Shown here piece after piece: positions 54,637 through 63,862 of a stretch of 64,000 nt of DNA. This DNA is from Cupriavidus yeoncheonensis (GTDB lineage: Bacteria > Pseudomonadota > Gammaproteobacteria > Burkholderiales > Burkholderiaceae): assembly GCF_905397275.1 (NCBI RefSeq), contig NZ_CAJPUY010000001.1:421895-485894 (forward strand), in the 5' to 3' direction. Each line of letters opens with the position of its first letter. Within the stretch, counting starts at the first letter, position 1. The notes under the pieces are model-generated. The model ran no database searches and was not told where the DNA came from. It saw only the letters and a list, made by a program, of their open reading frames with translations. The position numbers and the translations under genes are program-made.

Positions 54637-55871
54637 CAGCGTCGACGGGCACTGGCACCGGCGCCTTGCTTATCCACGGGCTGGGTGGCACCCAGTTCGA
54701 CCTCGGCCCGCTGCACAAGGCCTTGCGGCGCGTTGACGTCGAGACGCATGCCATCACCCTGCCCGGCCACGGCGGCCAGCCCGAGGCACTGCTGCCAGTG
54801 CGCGCGGAGGACTGGCTCGACGCCGTCACGAGTGCATACGATGAACTGGCAGGGCGATACGAAGTCTTCCACGTGATCGGCATGTGCATGGGAGCGCTGC
54901 TGGCGCTCGCCCTGTGCGAACGCCGCCAGCACCGCAAGGGCCAGTTGGTGGCGCTCTCGGCGCCGGTTTACATCGATGGCTGGTCGACACCCTGGTATCG
55001 CCTGCTGCGCTATCCGGTCTATCGGGTTCCAGGCCTGCCTGCGCGGATCAAGGTCGAGGAGGACGAGCCCTACGGCATCAAGAATGATCTCGTGCGGGCC
55101 ATCGTCAAGGCCAAGTTCGAGCGCGGCGACAATTTCCACTACAGATGGGTGCCGCTGGCCTGCATCCGTCAGGTCGACCGGCTGCGCCGATGGGTGCAGC
55201 ACGGCGCCTCCCGCATCACCTGCCCTACCCTGGTCGTGCACGCGCGGGAGGACGAACTGACCAGCCTTCGCTCCGCCGACTTCCTTGAAGCCACGGTGCC
55301 GCACGTGCGCAAGATCGTCCTGGAAAATTCCTACCACATGATCTGTGTCGACAACGATCGCGAACAGGTTGTCAGCAGCGTGCTCGAATTCCTGGGGTTC
55401 GACCCGGCGCGCGCCCGCAGGCAAGCCCGCAAGCAGGTCGAAGTACCGATGGCGCACGAGGCCGTGGCCAGGCTGGCTGCCGAGTATCTGGCGGCGTTGA
55501 CCACGCATCGCGTCGAGGCGTTGTTTCCCTTGCTCGCGCCGACCGTGCAATGGCGACACCTGGGCACGCATCCGCTGGCCGGCACCTATGACGACCGCGA
55601 CGCCGTGATCGCGCTGTTTGCCCGGATGGGGGAAATGGCCGGCCCGTCTCTGCGTGTTGCCGCCCCGACCCCGCCCCGCATCGAAGGGCAGACCGTAGCG
55701 ATCCCGCTGGTGATTTCGTACGTGGCCGACGGCCACGCTGTCGAGCGCCACGGCACGCAGATGATCCAGTGCAGCAATGGCAGGATCCTGGCCGTCGAAT
55801 ACCGGCCCGCTCCCGACACGGAGGACAGAGACGCCGTGGCCGCGGATCGGGCGCCGGCCGACGGGGAATAA
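54633..55871 (+). CDS. Alpha/beta hydrolase with Cys nucleophile fused to SnoaL-like domain
   Basis: A 412-residue soluble protein. Residues 10-255 form an alpha/beta hydrolase: LLIHGLGGTQ, nucleophile elbow G83-M-C85-M-G87, acid Asp207 (AREDELTS) and base His235 (NSYHMICVD). The nucleophile is Cys rather than the usual Ser (codon TGC). Residues 275-392 look like a SnoaL/NTF2-type domain (AAEYLAALTTHRVEALFPLL, WRHLGTHPLAGTYDDRDAV). Translationally coupled to the MASE1-PAS gene. It could be a thiol hydrolase or a binding protein; substrate unknown. Confidence 0.8.
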   Translation: MTASTGTGTGALLIHGLGGTQFDLGPLHKALRRVDVETHAITLPGHGGQPEALLPVRAEDWLDAVTSAYDELAGRYEVFHVIGMCMGALLALALCERRQHRKGQLVALSAPVYIDGWSTPWYRLLRYPVYRVPGLPARIKVEEDEPYGIKNDLVRAIVKAKFERGDNFHYRWVPLACIRQVDRLRRWVQHGASRITCPTLVVHAREDELTSLRSADFLEATVPHVRKIVLENSYHMICVDNDREQVVSSVLEFLGFDPARARRQARKQVEVPMAHEAVARLAAEYLAALTTHRVEALFPLLAPTVQWRHLGTHPLAGTYDDRDAVIALFARMGEMAGPSLRVAAPTPPRIEGQTVAIPLVISYVADGHAVERHGTQMIQCSNGRILAVEYRPAPDTEDRDAVAADRAPADGE

Positions 55872-55880
55872 CTGGGCCCA

Positions 55881-55922
55881 GAACACGCGGCCTGGAACAC
55901 GCGGCCTAGAACACGCGGCCGA
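55881..55922. repeat. Three 14-bp tandem repeats
   Basis: GAACACGCGGCC followed by TG, TA and GA, repeated three times. The last copy covers the final codons of the autotransporter gene, so its stop lies within the repeat. Confidence 0.85.
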
Positions 55923-58221
55923 GTTGAAGGTACAGGTTCCACACGCCCTGCGGCGCGGCCGCGAAACCGAAATAGAGCGGCCCGATCACGCTGTTGCCGC
56001 CAATGAACAGGCTGGCGCTGGATTTGTAGGGGCCACTGCCGAAATTCCTGCGCCGCAGCCAGACGTCGCCCACCTCCAGGCTGGTGCCCACCACGGTGGT
56101 GCGCAGCCCGGGCAGGATGAACTCGCGCAGGTCATTCAGGTAGGTCACGCGGCCATACAGCAGATAGTTGCCTGAAAACTGATCCGGCGCGTAGGCCGAC
56201 AAGTGCTGGAAGCCGCCCAGCGTGAAACCGAGGCCACCGCTGAAGCTGTTGTCGCTGCGGTGATCGCCGTAGGTCGCCGCCCCTTCGGCCGCGAGATTCA
56301 GGGTATGGCGGCCGACGCTCGCGGCCCAGAGGGCCTTGGCGCTGACATCGTTGTACCGGTTGTCGGCGCTGCCTAAAGACAACTGGTTGACCATGAACAG
56401 GTAATAGCCCTTGCGTGGAAACAGGGGGTCATCGAGCTGGTCGATCGTCAGCTGCGCCCGCACGACGGGCTGGCGGACCTCGGCGGTCGGGAACAGGCGC
56501 GTGCGCGGCGAGACGATGTTGTAAGCCGCCGAATAGCGGATCTGCTGGTAGTTCACCCCCGCGCGGAACTCCCCCAGCCTGCCGATCGGCACGCCCAGAT
56601 CGATCCCGGCCATAGCCGTGTCCACATTGAATGCCGTGAGCGGGACGGTACTGCCGTTGGAGGCGGTATCGGCGAACAGGTCGACCCGCCTGCGGCCGTA
56701 TTCCGCATAGGGCGCAATGTAGAACCCCTGCCTGCCGAACACCGGCTGGCGCAGCTCGGTATGCCACTTCGCCTGCTGGCTGCCGAGCACGATGTCGTTA
56801 CGCCACTCCAGACCGCTTTGCGTGATCCACGGATAACGATGGCCGAACTGGAGGCTGAATCCGCCCTGCCCGTTGAACGTCGTGGAGACCCCGAAGCCGA
56901 ACAGCAGGAAATGCGGCCCCCACGACTTCTCCTGCGCATCCACCTTGAGCACATTGCGCCCGTCTTCGATGACCATCTGCTGCGTCACGCTCTCGAAATC
57001 GCCCGTCGTGGCAAGCTGCGCCAGGTCGCGATTGAGGGCGGCCACGTCGTAGGTATCGCCCTCGCGCACGCCCAGCGACTCACGCACGTAGGACGCAGGG
57101 ATGCGGCCGTGGCTGTTGATCTCGATCGCGTCGATGCGCAGGTGATCCGCCAGCCTTTGCCTCGGCTTGCGGCCTGCCAGGTACGTTTGCCAGGCATCCG
57201 GCGGCAAGGAAAGCGCAGCCAGCCTGGCACCTGCGCCCTGGGCGGCTGCCGCGCCGCCCTGCACGCCCTCGCCGGCGCGGGAGAAATCCGTGAAGGACAG
57301 CGTGCCCAACTGCGGTTCCAGCAGGATATCGCGGTCGGTCAGCAAGGCCTTCTCTGTCGCGACGTTCTGGTTCGTCAGAATGGTGAGCATCTGCTGGGTC
57401 ACTGCCGCCGGCGAATCCAGTGCCGCGGGATCGTCCAGCGGCGCCGCGATATTGACGGCGATGATGACGTCGGCGCCCATATCGTGCGCCATCCGTATGG
57501 GCAGATTGCTCACCAGCCCGCCGTCGACCAGCGTCCGCTTGCCCACCTTCACCGGCGCGAATAAGCCAGGGACCGCCACGCTCGCGCGAATGGCCAGCGG
57601 CAGCGAGCCATGGTCGAGCACGACGCGCTCGCCGTTGCTCAGGTCGGTAGCCACCGTCCGGAACGGAATCGGGAGCCGGTCGAAATCGAGGTCTGCAGGC
57701 AGCTGTGCAGTCCAGTTCTGCAGCAAGGCCAGCAGCCGGTTACCCTGCACCAACCCGCTTGGCAACTTCAGCTTGCCGTTGCCGAACCCCGCCGAAATCC
57801 CCACCGGATAGCGGATGTCGTCCTCACGCAGCGTTTGCGGCAGGTGAGCCCGTTCGTTGCGGTCGAACACGATATCGCTGAGATCGGTGTGCGACAGCCG
57901 TGCCTCCAGCTCGCTTGCCGACAAACCACTGGCGTAGAGCCCGCCCACGACCGCGCCCATGCTCGTGGCGGCGATGCAGTCGACCGGCACGCGCATTTGC
58001 TCCAGCACCTTGAGCACGCCGATATGGGCGTAGCCCCGTGCCCCGCCGCCGGAAAGCGCTAGGCAGACGCGCGGCCGCTTGGCCGGCGTCGGCGGCGCCG
58101 GTGGCGTCCGAACCAGATCCGCAGCCGCGGATGTCATCGCGCAGGACAGGCCTAGCCAGAGCAGCCACCAGCGCAGCAGCTTCCGCTGGCGTTGAGCAAG
58201 GATCAGGGCAACACGGTGCAT
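55906..58221 (-). CDS. Patatin-like type Vd autotransporter (PlpD-like)
   Basis: A 771-residue exported phospholipase that carries its own outer-membrane barrel. A signal peptide (about 14-34) precedes a patatin domain with oxyanion motif GGGARG (58-63), nucleophile Ser87 in ATSMG and Asp233 in DGGL. The elbow has Ala instead of the first Gly. A POTRA-like domain (about 355-430) and a 16-strand barrel of the BamA/Omp85 type follow, ending LGRVF with terminal Phe. This order defines type Vd secretion. It converges with the hydrolase gene. Confidence 0.9.
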   Translation of the reverse strand: MHRVALILAQRQRKLLRWWLLWLGLSCAMTSAAADLVRTPPAPPTPAKRPRVCLALSGGGARGYAHIGVLKVLEQMRVPVDCIAATSMGAVVGGLYASGLSASELEARLSHTDLSDIVFDRNERAHLPQTLREDDIRYPVGISAGFGNGKLKLPSGLVQGNRLLALLQNWTAQLPADLDFDRLPIPFRTVATDLSNGERVVLDHGSLPLAIRASVAVPGLFAPVKVGKRTLVDGGLVSNLPIRMAHDMGADVIIAVNIAAPLDDPAALDSPAAVTQQMLTILTNQNVATEKALLTDRDILLEPQLGTLSFTDFSRAGEGVQGGAAAAQGAGARLAALSLPPDAWQTYLAGRKPRQRLADHLRIDAIEINSHGRIPASYVRESLGVREGDTYDVAALNRDLAQLATTGDFESVTQQMVIEDGRNVLKVDAQEKSWGPHFLLFGFGVSTTFNGQGGFSLQFGHRYPWITQSGLEWRNDIVLGSQQAKWHTELRQPVFGRQGFYIAPYAEYGRRRVDLFADTASNGSTVPLTAFNVDTAMAGIDLGVPIGRLGEFRAGVNYQQIRYSAAYNIVSPRTRLFPTAEVRQPVVRAQLTIDQLDDPLFPRKGYYLFMVNQLSLGSADNRYNDVSAKALWAASVGRHTLNLAAEGAATYGDHRSDNSFSGGLGFTLGGFQHLSAYAPDQFSGNYLLYGRVTYLNDLREFILPGLRTTVVGTSLEVGDVWLRRRNFGSGPYKSSASLFIGGNSVIGPLYFGFAAAPQGVWNLYLQLGRVF

Positions 58222-58764
58222 GGCAAGGACAGACGTGGGGGAATGGCGGTGCCACGCTGGGGCGGCAAAGGCAACCCGCGCCGCCGCGGCGGCATTCGCG
58301 AGTTAAAGGTTGCAAAGATAAGACAATTGCCCCCTGTTGAACAGGCGGCAGGGCAAAAATCAGACGCTTATCGTTCGCATGCCTTAACGGAAGATGGCGG
58401 GTATCTCCCGATATGACCGCTGGCGCAGAAGTGGCGGCAAGACATCACTTCATGATGTTTCACGACACGACACCAGCGCGCGCCGTGGCGACGTCAGACG
58501 GGAATGGGATGATGCCGGCAAGTGGCGGAATCAAGAAATCTCCTCGATCGCAAAGATTTTGGCAGTTCAGCGGCAACAAACCCAAAAATCTCCCCGATCA
58601 CAAAGATTATGGAGAGAGGCCACCCGTTGCGGAACACAGCCTTAGCCATTTCCGAATTCCCCTGCCCGCGCGCGCGATTTAAGGTTTCCGACATAAGTGT
58701 CCCAGCCGCCACGCGAGAGGACACTCCGGCACCGGCCGGCAAAAGGACACCCAAGGAGACAGTG
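58222..58764. other. Intergenic region with paired direct repeats
   Basis: About 540 bases between divergent genes. No gene is supported. It is AT-richer than its surroundings and holds the repeat pair annotated separately, so regulation of the Bug/ligase pair is plausible. Confidence 0.5.
58536..58612 (+). repeat. Two 27-bp direct repeats 50 bp apart
   Basis: Copies at 58536-58562 and 58586-58612 differ at three positions. Each contains AAATCT, a 12-base spacer and AGATT, an imperfect inverted repeat. Starts are 50 bases apart, close to five helical turns, so cooperative protein binding is possible. Confidence 0.7.
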
Positions 58765-59772
58765 ATGAATACGCTTTCGCGCGCCGGCACGCAGCGCCGC
58801 GCCTGGCTGCTGGCAACCGGCCTGGCATTCGCCGCGGCCGCCACGCTTGGCCACTCCGGCCTGGCCAGGGCGCAGACCTGGCCTTCACGTCCGATCCAGC
58901 TTCTGATCCCCTATCCGCCCGGCGGCAGCGCCGACCTGCTGGCGCGCCCGGTGGCCGCGCGGCTGCAGGAGCGCCTGGGCCAGCCCGTGGTGCTGGATTA
59001 CCGCCCCGGCGCCGGCGGCACCATCGCCACGCAGATGCTGGCGCGCGCCAGGCCCGACGGCAACACGCTGATCATGGTGCTGGCCGCGCATGCGATCAAT
59101 GCGAGCCTGTATCCCAGGCTGCCGTATGACACGCGCAAGGATTTCGCGCCGGTCTCGCTGGTAGCGAACCTGCCGATGATCCTGGCCGGCAGCAGCTCGC
59201 TGCGTGCCGGCACGGTGCCGGAGCTGATTGCCGAAGCCAAGGCGTCGCCGGGCAAGCTCACGTTCGGCTCGGCCGGCAATGGCAACACCGGCCACCTCGC
59301 GGGCGAGCTGTTCGATTCGGTGGCAGGCGTCAAGATGACCCACGTGCCGTACAAGGGCAGCGCGCAGGTCGTGACGGCGATGCTGTCGGGCGAAATCCAG
59401 CTTACCTTCGACAGCATCTCGACCACGCTGCCGCATGTGCGCGCCGGCAAGGTGCGCGCGCTCGCCGTGACCGGCACGAAGCGCGCAGCCATCGCGCCCG
59501 AGGTACCGACGCTGGCCGAGGTTGGCGTGCCGGGCATCAACATCACCGGCTGGTATGCCGTACTGGCGCCGGCCGGCACGCCGGCACCCGTGGTCGAGCG
59601 CCTCAGCCGCGAGATCGCGACGGTATTGAAGGAGCCCGAGCTGAAGGCCAACCTCGCCGCCAATGGCTATGAACCGGTGGGCTCGACGCCTGACGCCCTG
59701 CGCACGCACATCGACGCCGAGATCACGCGCTGGAGCAAGGTCGTCAAGGACTCCGGCGCCCAGGTGCAATAA
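58765..59772 (+). CDS. Bug-family (TctC) tripartite tricarboxylate-type binding protein
   Basis: Periplasmic solute-binding receptor of 335 residues. The signal peptide ends near ARAQ (36). The mature start TWPSRPIQLLIPYPPGGSADLL is diagnostic for Bug receptors, as are AGAGGTIATQ and FGSAGNGNTGHLAGEL. The ATG at 58765 follows AAGGAGACAGTG. No TctA/TctB permease is nearby, which is common for the large Bug families of Cupriavidus and Bordetella. It precedes an AMP-forming ligase by 62 bases, suggesting uptake and activation of the same carboxylate. Confidence 0.92.
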   Translation: MNTLSRAGTQRRAWLLATGLAFAAAATLGHSGLARAQTWPSRPIQLLIPYPPGGSADLLARPVAARLQERLGQPVVLDYRPGAGGTIATQMLARARPDGNTLIMVLAAHAINASLYPRLPYDTRKDFAPVSLVANLPMILAGSSSLRAGTVPELIAEAKASPGKLTFGSAGNGNTGHLAGELFDSVAGVKMTHVPYKGSAQVVTAMLSGEIQLTFDSISTTLPHVRAGKVRALAVTGTKRAAIAPEVPTLAEVGVPGINITGWYAVLAPAGTPAPVVERLSREIATVLKEPELKANLAANGYEPVGSTPDALRTHIDAEITRWSKVVKDSGAQVQ

Positions 59773-59834
59773 GCTCTCCCGAACTGAAACCCCTCATCGC
59801 CGGCGGCAGGACAACCTCCGCCGGCCTGCATGCC

Positions 59835-61382
59835 ATGACCGACACCTCCCCGATGCAACGCCCCTTCACCAGCATGTCCACGCTCGTGCGCGGTCACGCT
59901 GCGAGCCATCCCGCGCATGCCGCCCTGGTGCAGGGCGGGCAATCGATGTCCTATGGCGAGCTCGATGCCATCATGAACCGCATCGGCGCCGCGCTCCAGC
60001 GCGACGGCGTGCAGCCCGGCGGCGCGATCTCGATCTGCGCGACCTCGTCCGTCGAATATGCCGCGGTGTATCTCGGCGCCATCCGCGCCGGGGTGGTCGT
60101 CGCACCGCTCGCGCCGTCTTCCACCGCGCAAAGCCTGGCCGACATGGTGGCCGATGCGGGGGCCGGCATCCTGTTCGTCGATGCCGCAGTCGCCGCCGCG
60201 CTGCAGCCCGTGCTGCCGCAGCTTGGCGCCACGCGTATCGTGACGCTGGACAACAGCGCCGCGGGCCAGACCTTCCACGCGTGGCTGGCACCGGCCGGTG
60301 CCCCGTTCGCGGAACCGGAGGTGCGGCCGGAGCTGCCGCTCAACATCATCTACTCGTCCGGCACGACCGGCATGCCCAAGGGCATCGTGCAATCGCACGG
60401 CATGCGCTGGGCGCACGTGTCGCGCGGAGCGATGACCGGGTATGGCACCGATGCCGTCACGCTGCTCTCCACCCCGCTCTACTCGAACACCACGCTCGCG
60501 AGCTTCTTCCCGACCATCGGCCTGGGCGGCACCGCCGTGCTGATGCCGAAGTTCGACGCCGGCAAGTACCTGGAGCTGGCCCAGCACCATCGCGTCACGC
60601 ACACCATGCTGGTGCCGGTGCAATACCAGCGCCTGATGGCCCATCCGGATTTCGACAAGTACGACCTGTCGAGCTTCCGGCGCAAGTTCTGCACGAGCGC
60701 ACCGTTCAGCCCCGCCCTCAAGGCCGAAGTGCTGCGCCGCTGGCCGGGCAAGCTGATGGAGCTGTACGGCATGACCGAGGGCGGCGGCGGCTGCCTGCTG
60801 GCCGCTGACGAGTTCCCCGACAAGCTGCATACGGTCGGCCGCCCGGCAACGGGCGCGGATGTGCGCATCATCGACGAAGACGGCAAGGAACTGCCGCCCG
60901 GCAGCACCGGCGAAGTCGTCGGTCGCTCGGGTGCCATGATGAACGGCTACCACAACCTCCCGGCCAAGTCCGCCGAGGTGGAGTGGCATGACGCCGCGGG
61001 CAATCGCTTTATCCGCACGGGCGATATCGGCCGCTTTGATGAAGACGGCTTCCTCGTGCTGGTGGATCGCATGAAGGACGTGATCATTTCGGGCGGCTTC
61101 AATATCTACCCGAGCGATATCGAGGCCGTGGTGCGCACGCATGAGGCTGTGTCGGACGTATCGGTGGTCGGCGTGCCGTCGGAGCGCTGGGGCGAGACGC
61201 CGGTCGGCTTCATCGCCCTGCGCGACGGTCACGGCGCCACGGCGCAGGCGGTGCTCGACTGGGCCAACGAACGCCTTGGCAAGACCCAGCGGCTAAGCGC
61301 GCTGCATGTCGTCGACAGCCTGCCCCGCAGCGCCATCGGCAAGGTGCTCAAGCGGGAGCTGCGGGACCGTATCACCGGCTGA
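59835..61382 (+). CDS. AMP-forming acyl-CoA synthetase / ligase
   Basis: Class I adenylate-forming enzyme of 515 residues. Motifs in order: P-loop YSSGTTGMPKG, MELYGMTEGG, the adenylate segment RTGDIGRFDEDGFLVLVDR, hinge KDVIISGGFNIYPSDIE, and the C-terminal catalytic Lys in RSAIGKVLKRELR. It likely activates a carboxylic acid as its CoA thioester. Its substrate is not readable; the preceding Bug receptor suggests an imported aromatic or dicarboxylic acid. It is followed by the tRNA-Val gene. Confidence 0.9.
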   Translation: MTDTSPMQRPFTSMSTLVRGHAASHPAHAALVQGGQSMSYGELDAIMNRIGAALQRDGVQPGGAISICATSSVEYAAVYLGAIRAGVVVAPLAPSSTAQSLADMVADAGAGILFVDAAVAAALQPVLPQLGATRIVTLDNSAAGQTFHAWLAPAGAPFAEPEVRPELPLNIIYSSGTTGMPKGIVQSHGMRWAHVSRGAMTGYGTDAVTLLSTPLYSNTTLASFFPTIGLGGTAVLMPKFDAGKYLELAQHHRVTHTMLVPVQYQRLMAHPDFDKYDLSSFRRKFCTSAPFSPALKAEVLRRWPGKLMELYGMTEGGGGCLLAADEFPDKLHTVGRPATGADVRIIDEDGKELPPGSTGEVVGRSGAMMNGYHNLPAKSAEVEWHDAAGNRFIRTGDIGRFDEDGFLVLVDRMKDVIISGGFNIYPSDIEAVVRTHEAVSDVSVVGVPSERWGETPVGFIALRDGHGATAQAVLDWANERLGKTQRLSALHVVDSLPRSAIGKVLKRELRDRITG

Positions 61383-61404
61383 ACAAAAAACTTTCCCGAA
61401 ACAC

Positions 61405-61433
61405 TTGCACCGCCGTGGAGGCATGTCTATAAT
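61405..61433 (+). promoter_or_regulatory. Sigma-70 promoter of tRNA-Val
   Basis: TTGCAC (61405-61410), 17-base spacer, TATAAT (61428-61433): near-consensus spacing and a perfect -10 box, 13 bases before the mature tRNA 5' end. Confidence 0.88.
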
Positions 61434-61446
61434 CTGCGGCTTCGCT

Positions 61447-61523
61447 AGGCTCGTAGCTCAGCTGGTTAGAGCACCACCTTGACATGGTGGGGGTCGTTGG
61501 TTCGAGTCCAATCGAGCCTACCA
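61447..61523 (+). tRNA. tRNA-Val (anticodon GAC)
   Basis: Full cloverleaf of 77 bases including encoded CCA. Acceptor AGGCTCG pairs with CGAGCCT. D-loop TAGCTCAGCTGGTTAGAGCA, anticodon stem CCACC/GGTGG around TTGACAT with GAC anticodon, and T-arm GGTTCGAGTCC are all present. It reads GUC and GUU valine codons. Confidence 0.98.
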
Positions 61524-61538
61524 ACGCACAACGCAAAC

Positions 61539-61577
61539 ACGGACGGTCGCCACTTCGGCACCGTCCGTTTTTGTTTT
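61539..61577 (+). terminator. Terminator of tRNA-Val
   Basis: ACGGACGGT (61539-61547) pairs with ACCGTCCGT (61560-61568) and is followed by TTTTGTTTT. Strong rho-independent form. Confidence 0.88.
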
Positions 61578-61626
61578 GGCAGCGCGGTTCTTCCAGGGGC
61601 GCCCTGCCGCAGCGCGCCCTGCCGAA

Positions 61627-62244
61627 TCAGGCCTTCCAGACCGATGCATCCGGCACCACCGTCGCAAAGCGGTCGTGCAATGCCGCCAGCGTGGCACGGT
61701 GCAATGGCGCCGCGCGCAAGGGCTCGCCGCCGAGCGGGTCGGGCAGGTCGCGCGTGGCGCAGGCATTGGCCACCAGCGTGACGCGATAGCCGTGGTCCAG
61801 TGCCGAACGTACCGTCGCGCTGATGCACATATGGGTCTGGAAGCCGGCCACGATCAGTTCCTTGCGGCCCAGTTCCGCAAGCCGCGCGGCCAGGTCCGTG
61901 CCGGCAAAGCTGTTCGGCAGGTGCTTGACCACGGTCTGCTCGTCCGCCTGCGGCGTCAGTCCTTCGATGAACGACACATAGGGCCCCTCCGGATCAAAGG
62001 CACCCTTGCCCTTGCCGTGGTGCATCACGTGGACGACCGGCGTACCGTGCCGTCGCGCCAGCGCCAGCAGGTCGGCACAGGCGGCAACGGCCTCCGGCAT
62101 CCCGACCAGCGGCAGCACGCCGTCGGTGTATTCGCGCTGGTGGTCCACCAGGACCAGTACCGACTCCTCCCAGGCAGACGGCTTGCGGCTGGCGCCGGCG
62201 GCGTCGAGCAGTGTAATGGGATTAACAGGGGTAGCAGCAGACAT
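61627..62244 (-). CDS. Isochorismatase-like cysteine hydrolase
   Basis: A 205-residue soluble hydrolase of the nicotinamidase/isochorismatase superfamily. The triad is Asp34 (VLVDHQREY), Lys107 (VVKHLPNSF) and Cys140 (GFQTHMCIS). The last motif also has the cis-peptide region before Cys. Substrate is unknown; N-carbamoyl or amide substrates are common in the family. It is divergent from a LysR regulator, which probably controls it. Confidence 0.9.
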   Translation of the reverse strand: MSAATPVNPITLLDAAGASRKPSAWEESVLVLVDHQREYTDGVLPLVGMPEAVAACADLLALARRHGTPVVHVMHHGKGKGAFDPEGPYVSFIEGLTPQADEQTVVKHLPNSFAGTDLAARLAELGRKELIVAGFQTHMCISATVRSALDHGYRVTLVANACATRDLPDPLGGEPLRAAPLHRATLAALHDRFATVVPDASVWKA

Positions 62245-62328
62245 CGCGGATCTCCGGTTGAGCAGGTTGTGCAGGCATCGTAGAGCACGCTATGCTGTGC
62301 GCCAATTACCCACTCACACACAGCCGCT

Positions 62329-63174
62329 GTGCAAAAACGTACAGTCTCGTGGGACGACCTGCTGACTCTGTCCACACTGATTCGCGCCGGCAGTTATTCG
62401 GCTTGCGCGCGCGAGCTGGATATCACCCATGCCACGGCCATCCGGCGCATCCGGCGGCTGGAAAACGCGCTGGGCAAGCCCGTGGCCACGCGCGCCGAAG
62501 GCGCCTTCGAACTGACCTCGGCGGGCCGCAACGCGCTGACGGCGGCGCGGCAGATGGAACAATCGGCCGACCGCCTGATGCGCCAGCTTGAAGGTACGGG
62601 CAGCGGCACGTCCGGCGTGGTGCGCGTGGCCGCGACCGCGGCGCTGGGCAGCCACTTCCTGATCCCGCGGCTGCCCGGGCTGTATGCAGCCAATCCCGAC
62701 ATCGTGGTTCGCCTGGAACTGGATGACCGCCGCGCCAGCCTGGCCCGGCGGCATGCCCATCTGGCCGTGCGGCTCGCACGGCCGCAGGAAGACGATATCG
62801 TGGCTCAGCGCGTCGGCACGGTGCAGTTCGGGCTCTATGGCTCGGCCACGATCCCCATGGACGACAGCACCCCGCTATGCGCGCTGCTCGACGAAGGCTA
62901 TGGCATTCCCGAAGCCACCTGGCCGCATGGCGCGAAGCGTCGCATCGCCTTTCACTCCAACAACCTGCTGGCCGTGCGCGAAGCCGTGCGTGCCGGCCTC
63001 GGAACCGCCTTGCTGCCGCACTACGTGGCGCATGACGATGCGGGGCTGCGACTGCTGCGCGAGGTGCCCGAGGTCATGCGCGAGATCTGGCTGGCCTACC
63101 CGACCGAGTTTCGCGGTGCGTCGCGCTTCCGGCCGGTGATCGAGTGGCTGGCCGATACGCTGTCCCGGTGTTGA
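62329..63174 (+). CDS. LysR-family transcriptional regulator
   Basis: A 281-residue regulator. The winged helix-turn-helix is in residues 6-64 (LLTLSTLIRAGSYSACAREL, THATAIRRIRRLENALG). The substrate-binding domain starts near 92 (SGVVRVAATAALGSHFLIP). The start is GTG at 62329, without a clear Shine-Dalgarno sequence. It is divergent from the isochorismatase-like gene with an 84-base gap, the usual arrangement for a local regulator and its target. Confidence 0.9.
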   Translation: MQKRTVSWDDLLTLSTLIRAGSYSACARELDITHATAIRRIRRLENALGKPVATRAEGAFELTSAGRNALTAARQMEQSADRLMRQLEGTGSGTSGVVRVAATAALGSHFLIPRLPGLYAANPDIVVRLELDDRRASLARRHAHLAVRLARPQEDDIVAQRVGTVQFGLYGSATIPMDDSTPLCALLDEGYGIPEATWPHGAKRRIAFHSNNLLAVREAVRAGLGTALLPHYVAHDDAGLRLLREVPEVMREIWLAYPTEFRGASRFRPVIEWLADTLSRC

Positions 63175-63237
63175 CGACAGCCGCCAGTTTTTTCGGTTCC
63201 TCGTCGGATTGCGGGAATGGGGATGGGTTGGGGTTTC

Positions 63238-63331
63238 TTGGCAGGCGCCGCTGTTTTGCCGGCGTAGCCGGCAGGGTTTTGATTGGTGTGTCGTACTTGG
63301 CAGACGCTGCCGTTTCGCCGGCGTAGCCGGC
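63238..63331 (+). repeat. Two 35-bp imperfect direct repeats
   Basis: Copies at 63238-63272 and 63297-63331 differ at four positions. Each ends GCCGGCGTAGCCGGC, itself a small hairpin. Confidence 0.8.
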
Positions 63332-63333
63332 GA

Positions 63334-63377
63334 GTTACTTCTTGTCCAAGCGACAAGAAGTAACCAAGAAACGCGTC
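63334..63377 (+). repeat. Hairpin element, right-facing copy
   Basis: GTTACTTCTTGTC (63334-63346), loop CAAGC, then its perfect complement to 63364, overlapping AAGTAACCAAGAAACGCGTC (63358-63377). A related element occurs inverted at 63863-63899. Confidence 0.75.
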
Positions 63378-63862
63378 GCCTGAGCGGCTGGCTATCAACG
63401 AGGCGCTTCTACTGTTCGACCGGCTTTGGTCTCGCGAGACTTGGTTGCTCGTTCGACCCTGCTACGCCTAGTGAGTCAGAACCAGTGCCTGCGATAACCG
63501 GCTTTTGTACGATCCCCATGTAGGACTCGGGTACAGCGTTCCAACAGCGTCAGCGGTGGGACGCCTTCGGCTGCGCTGAGCGCACGTCCTGGTCGGGATG
63601 CGGGCGGCATCAATGTTGCTGGCGCCGGTGCTTCCGTTCCGGTCCTCTCCCAGCAATTCCCCTGCCCTTATTGCCCTGATTGTTTTCCGCTGAGCCGCGC
63701 GCAGCGCAGCCGCAGGCGTCCGACCGAGGGCGCGCTTAGCAGGGGCCACCAAGTAATCCGGGTTCGTTCATCCGACGTCTCTATCCTGATCATCTACGCG
63801 GCAGGCAGTCTGGCTATGCCCTGTACCGTCTTCACCCCAGCGGGCCGTTCATCGACCACGAA

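Noticed and set aside
63468..63752. 94-codon minus-strand frame near the right end
   Set aside because: It lies within the repeat-rich segment and has no recognisable domain; likely a chance frame on a dispersed repeat.
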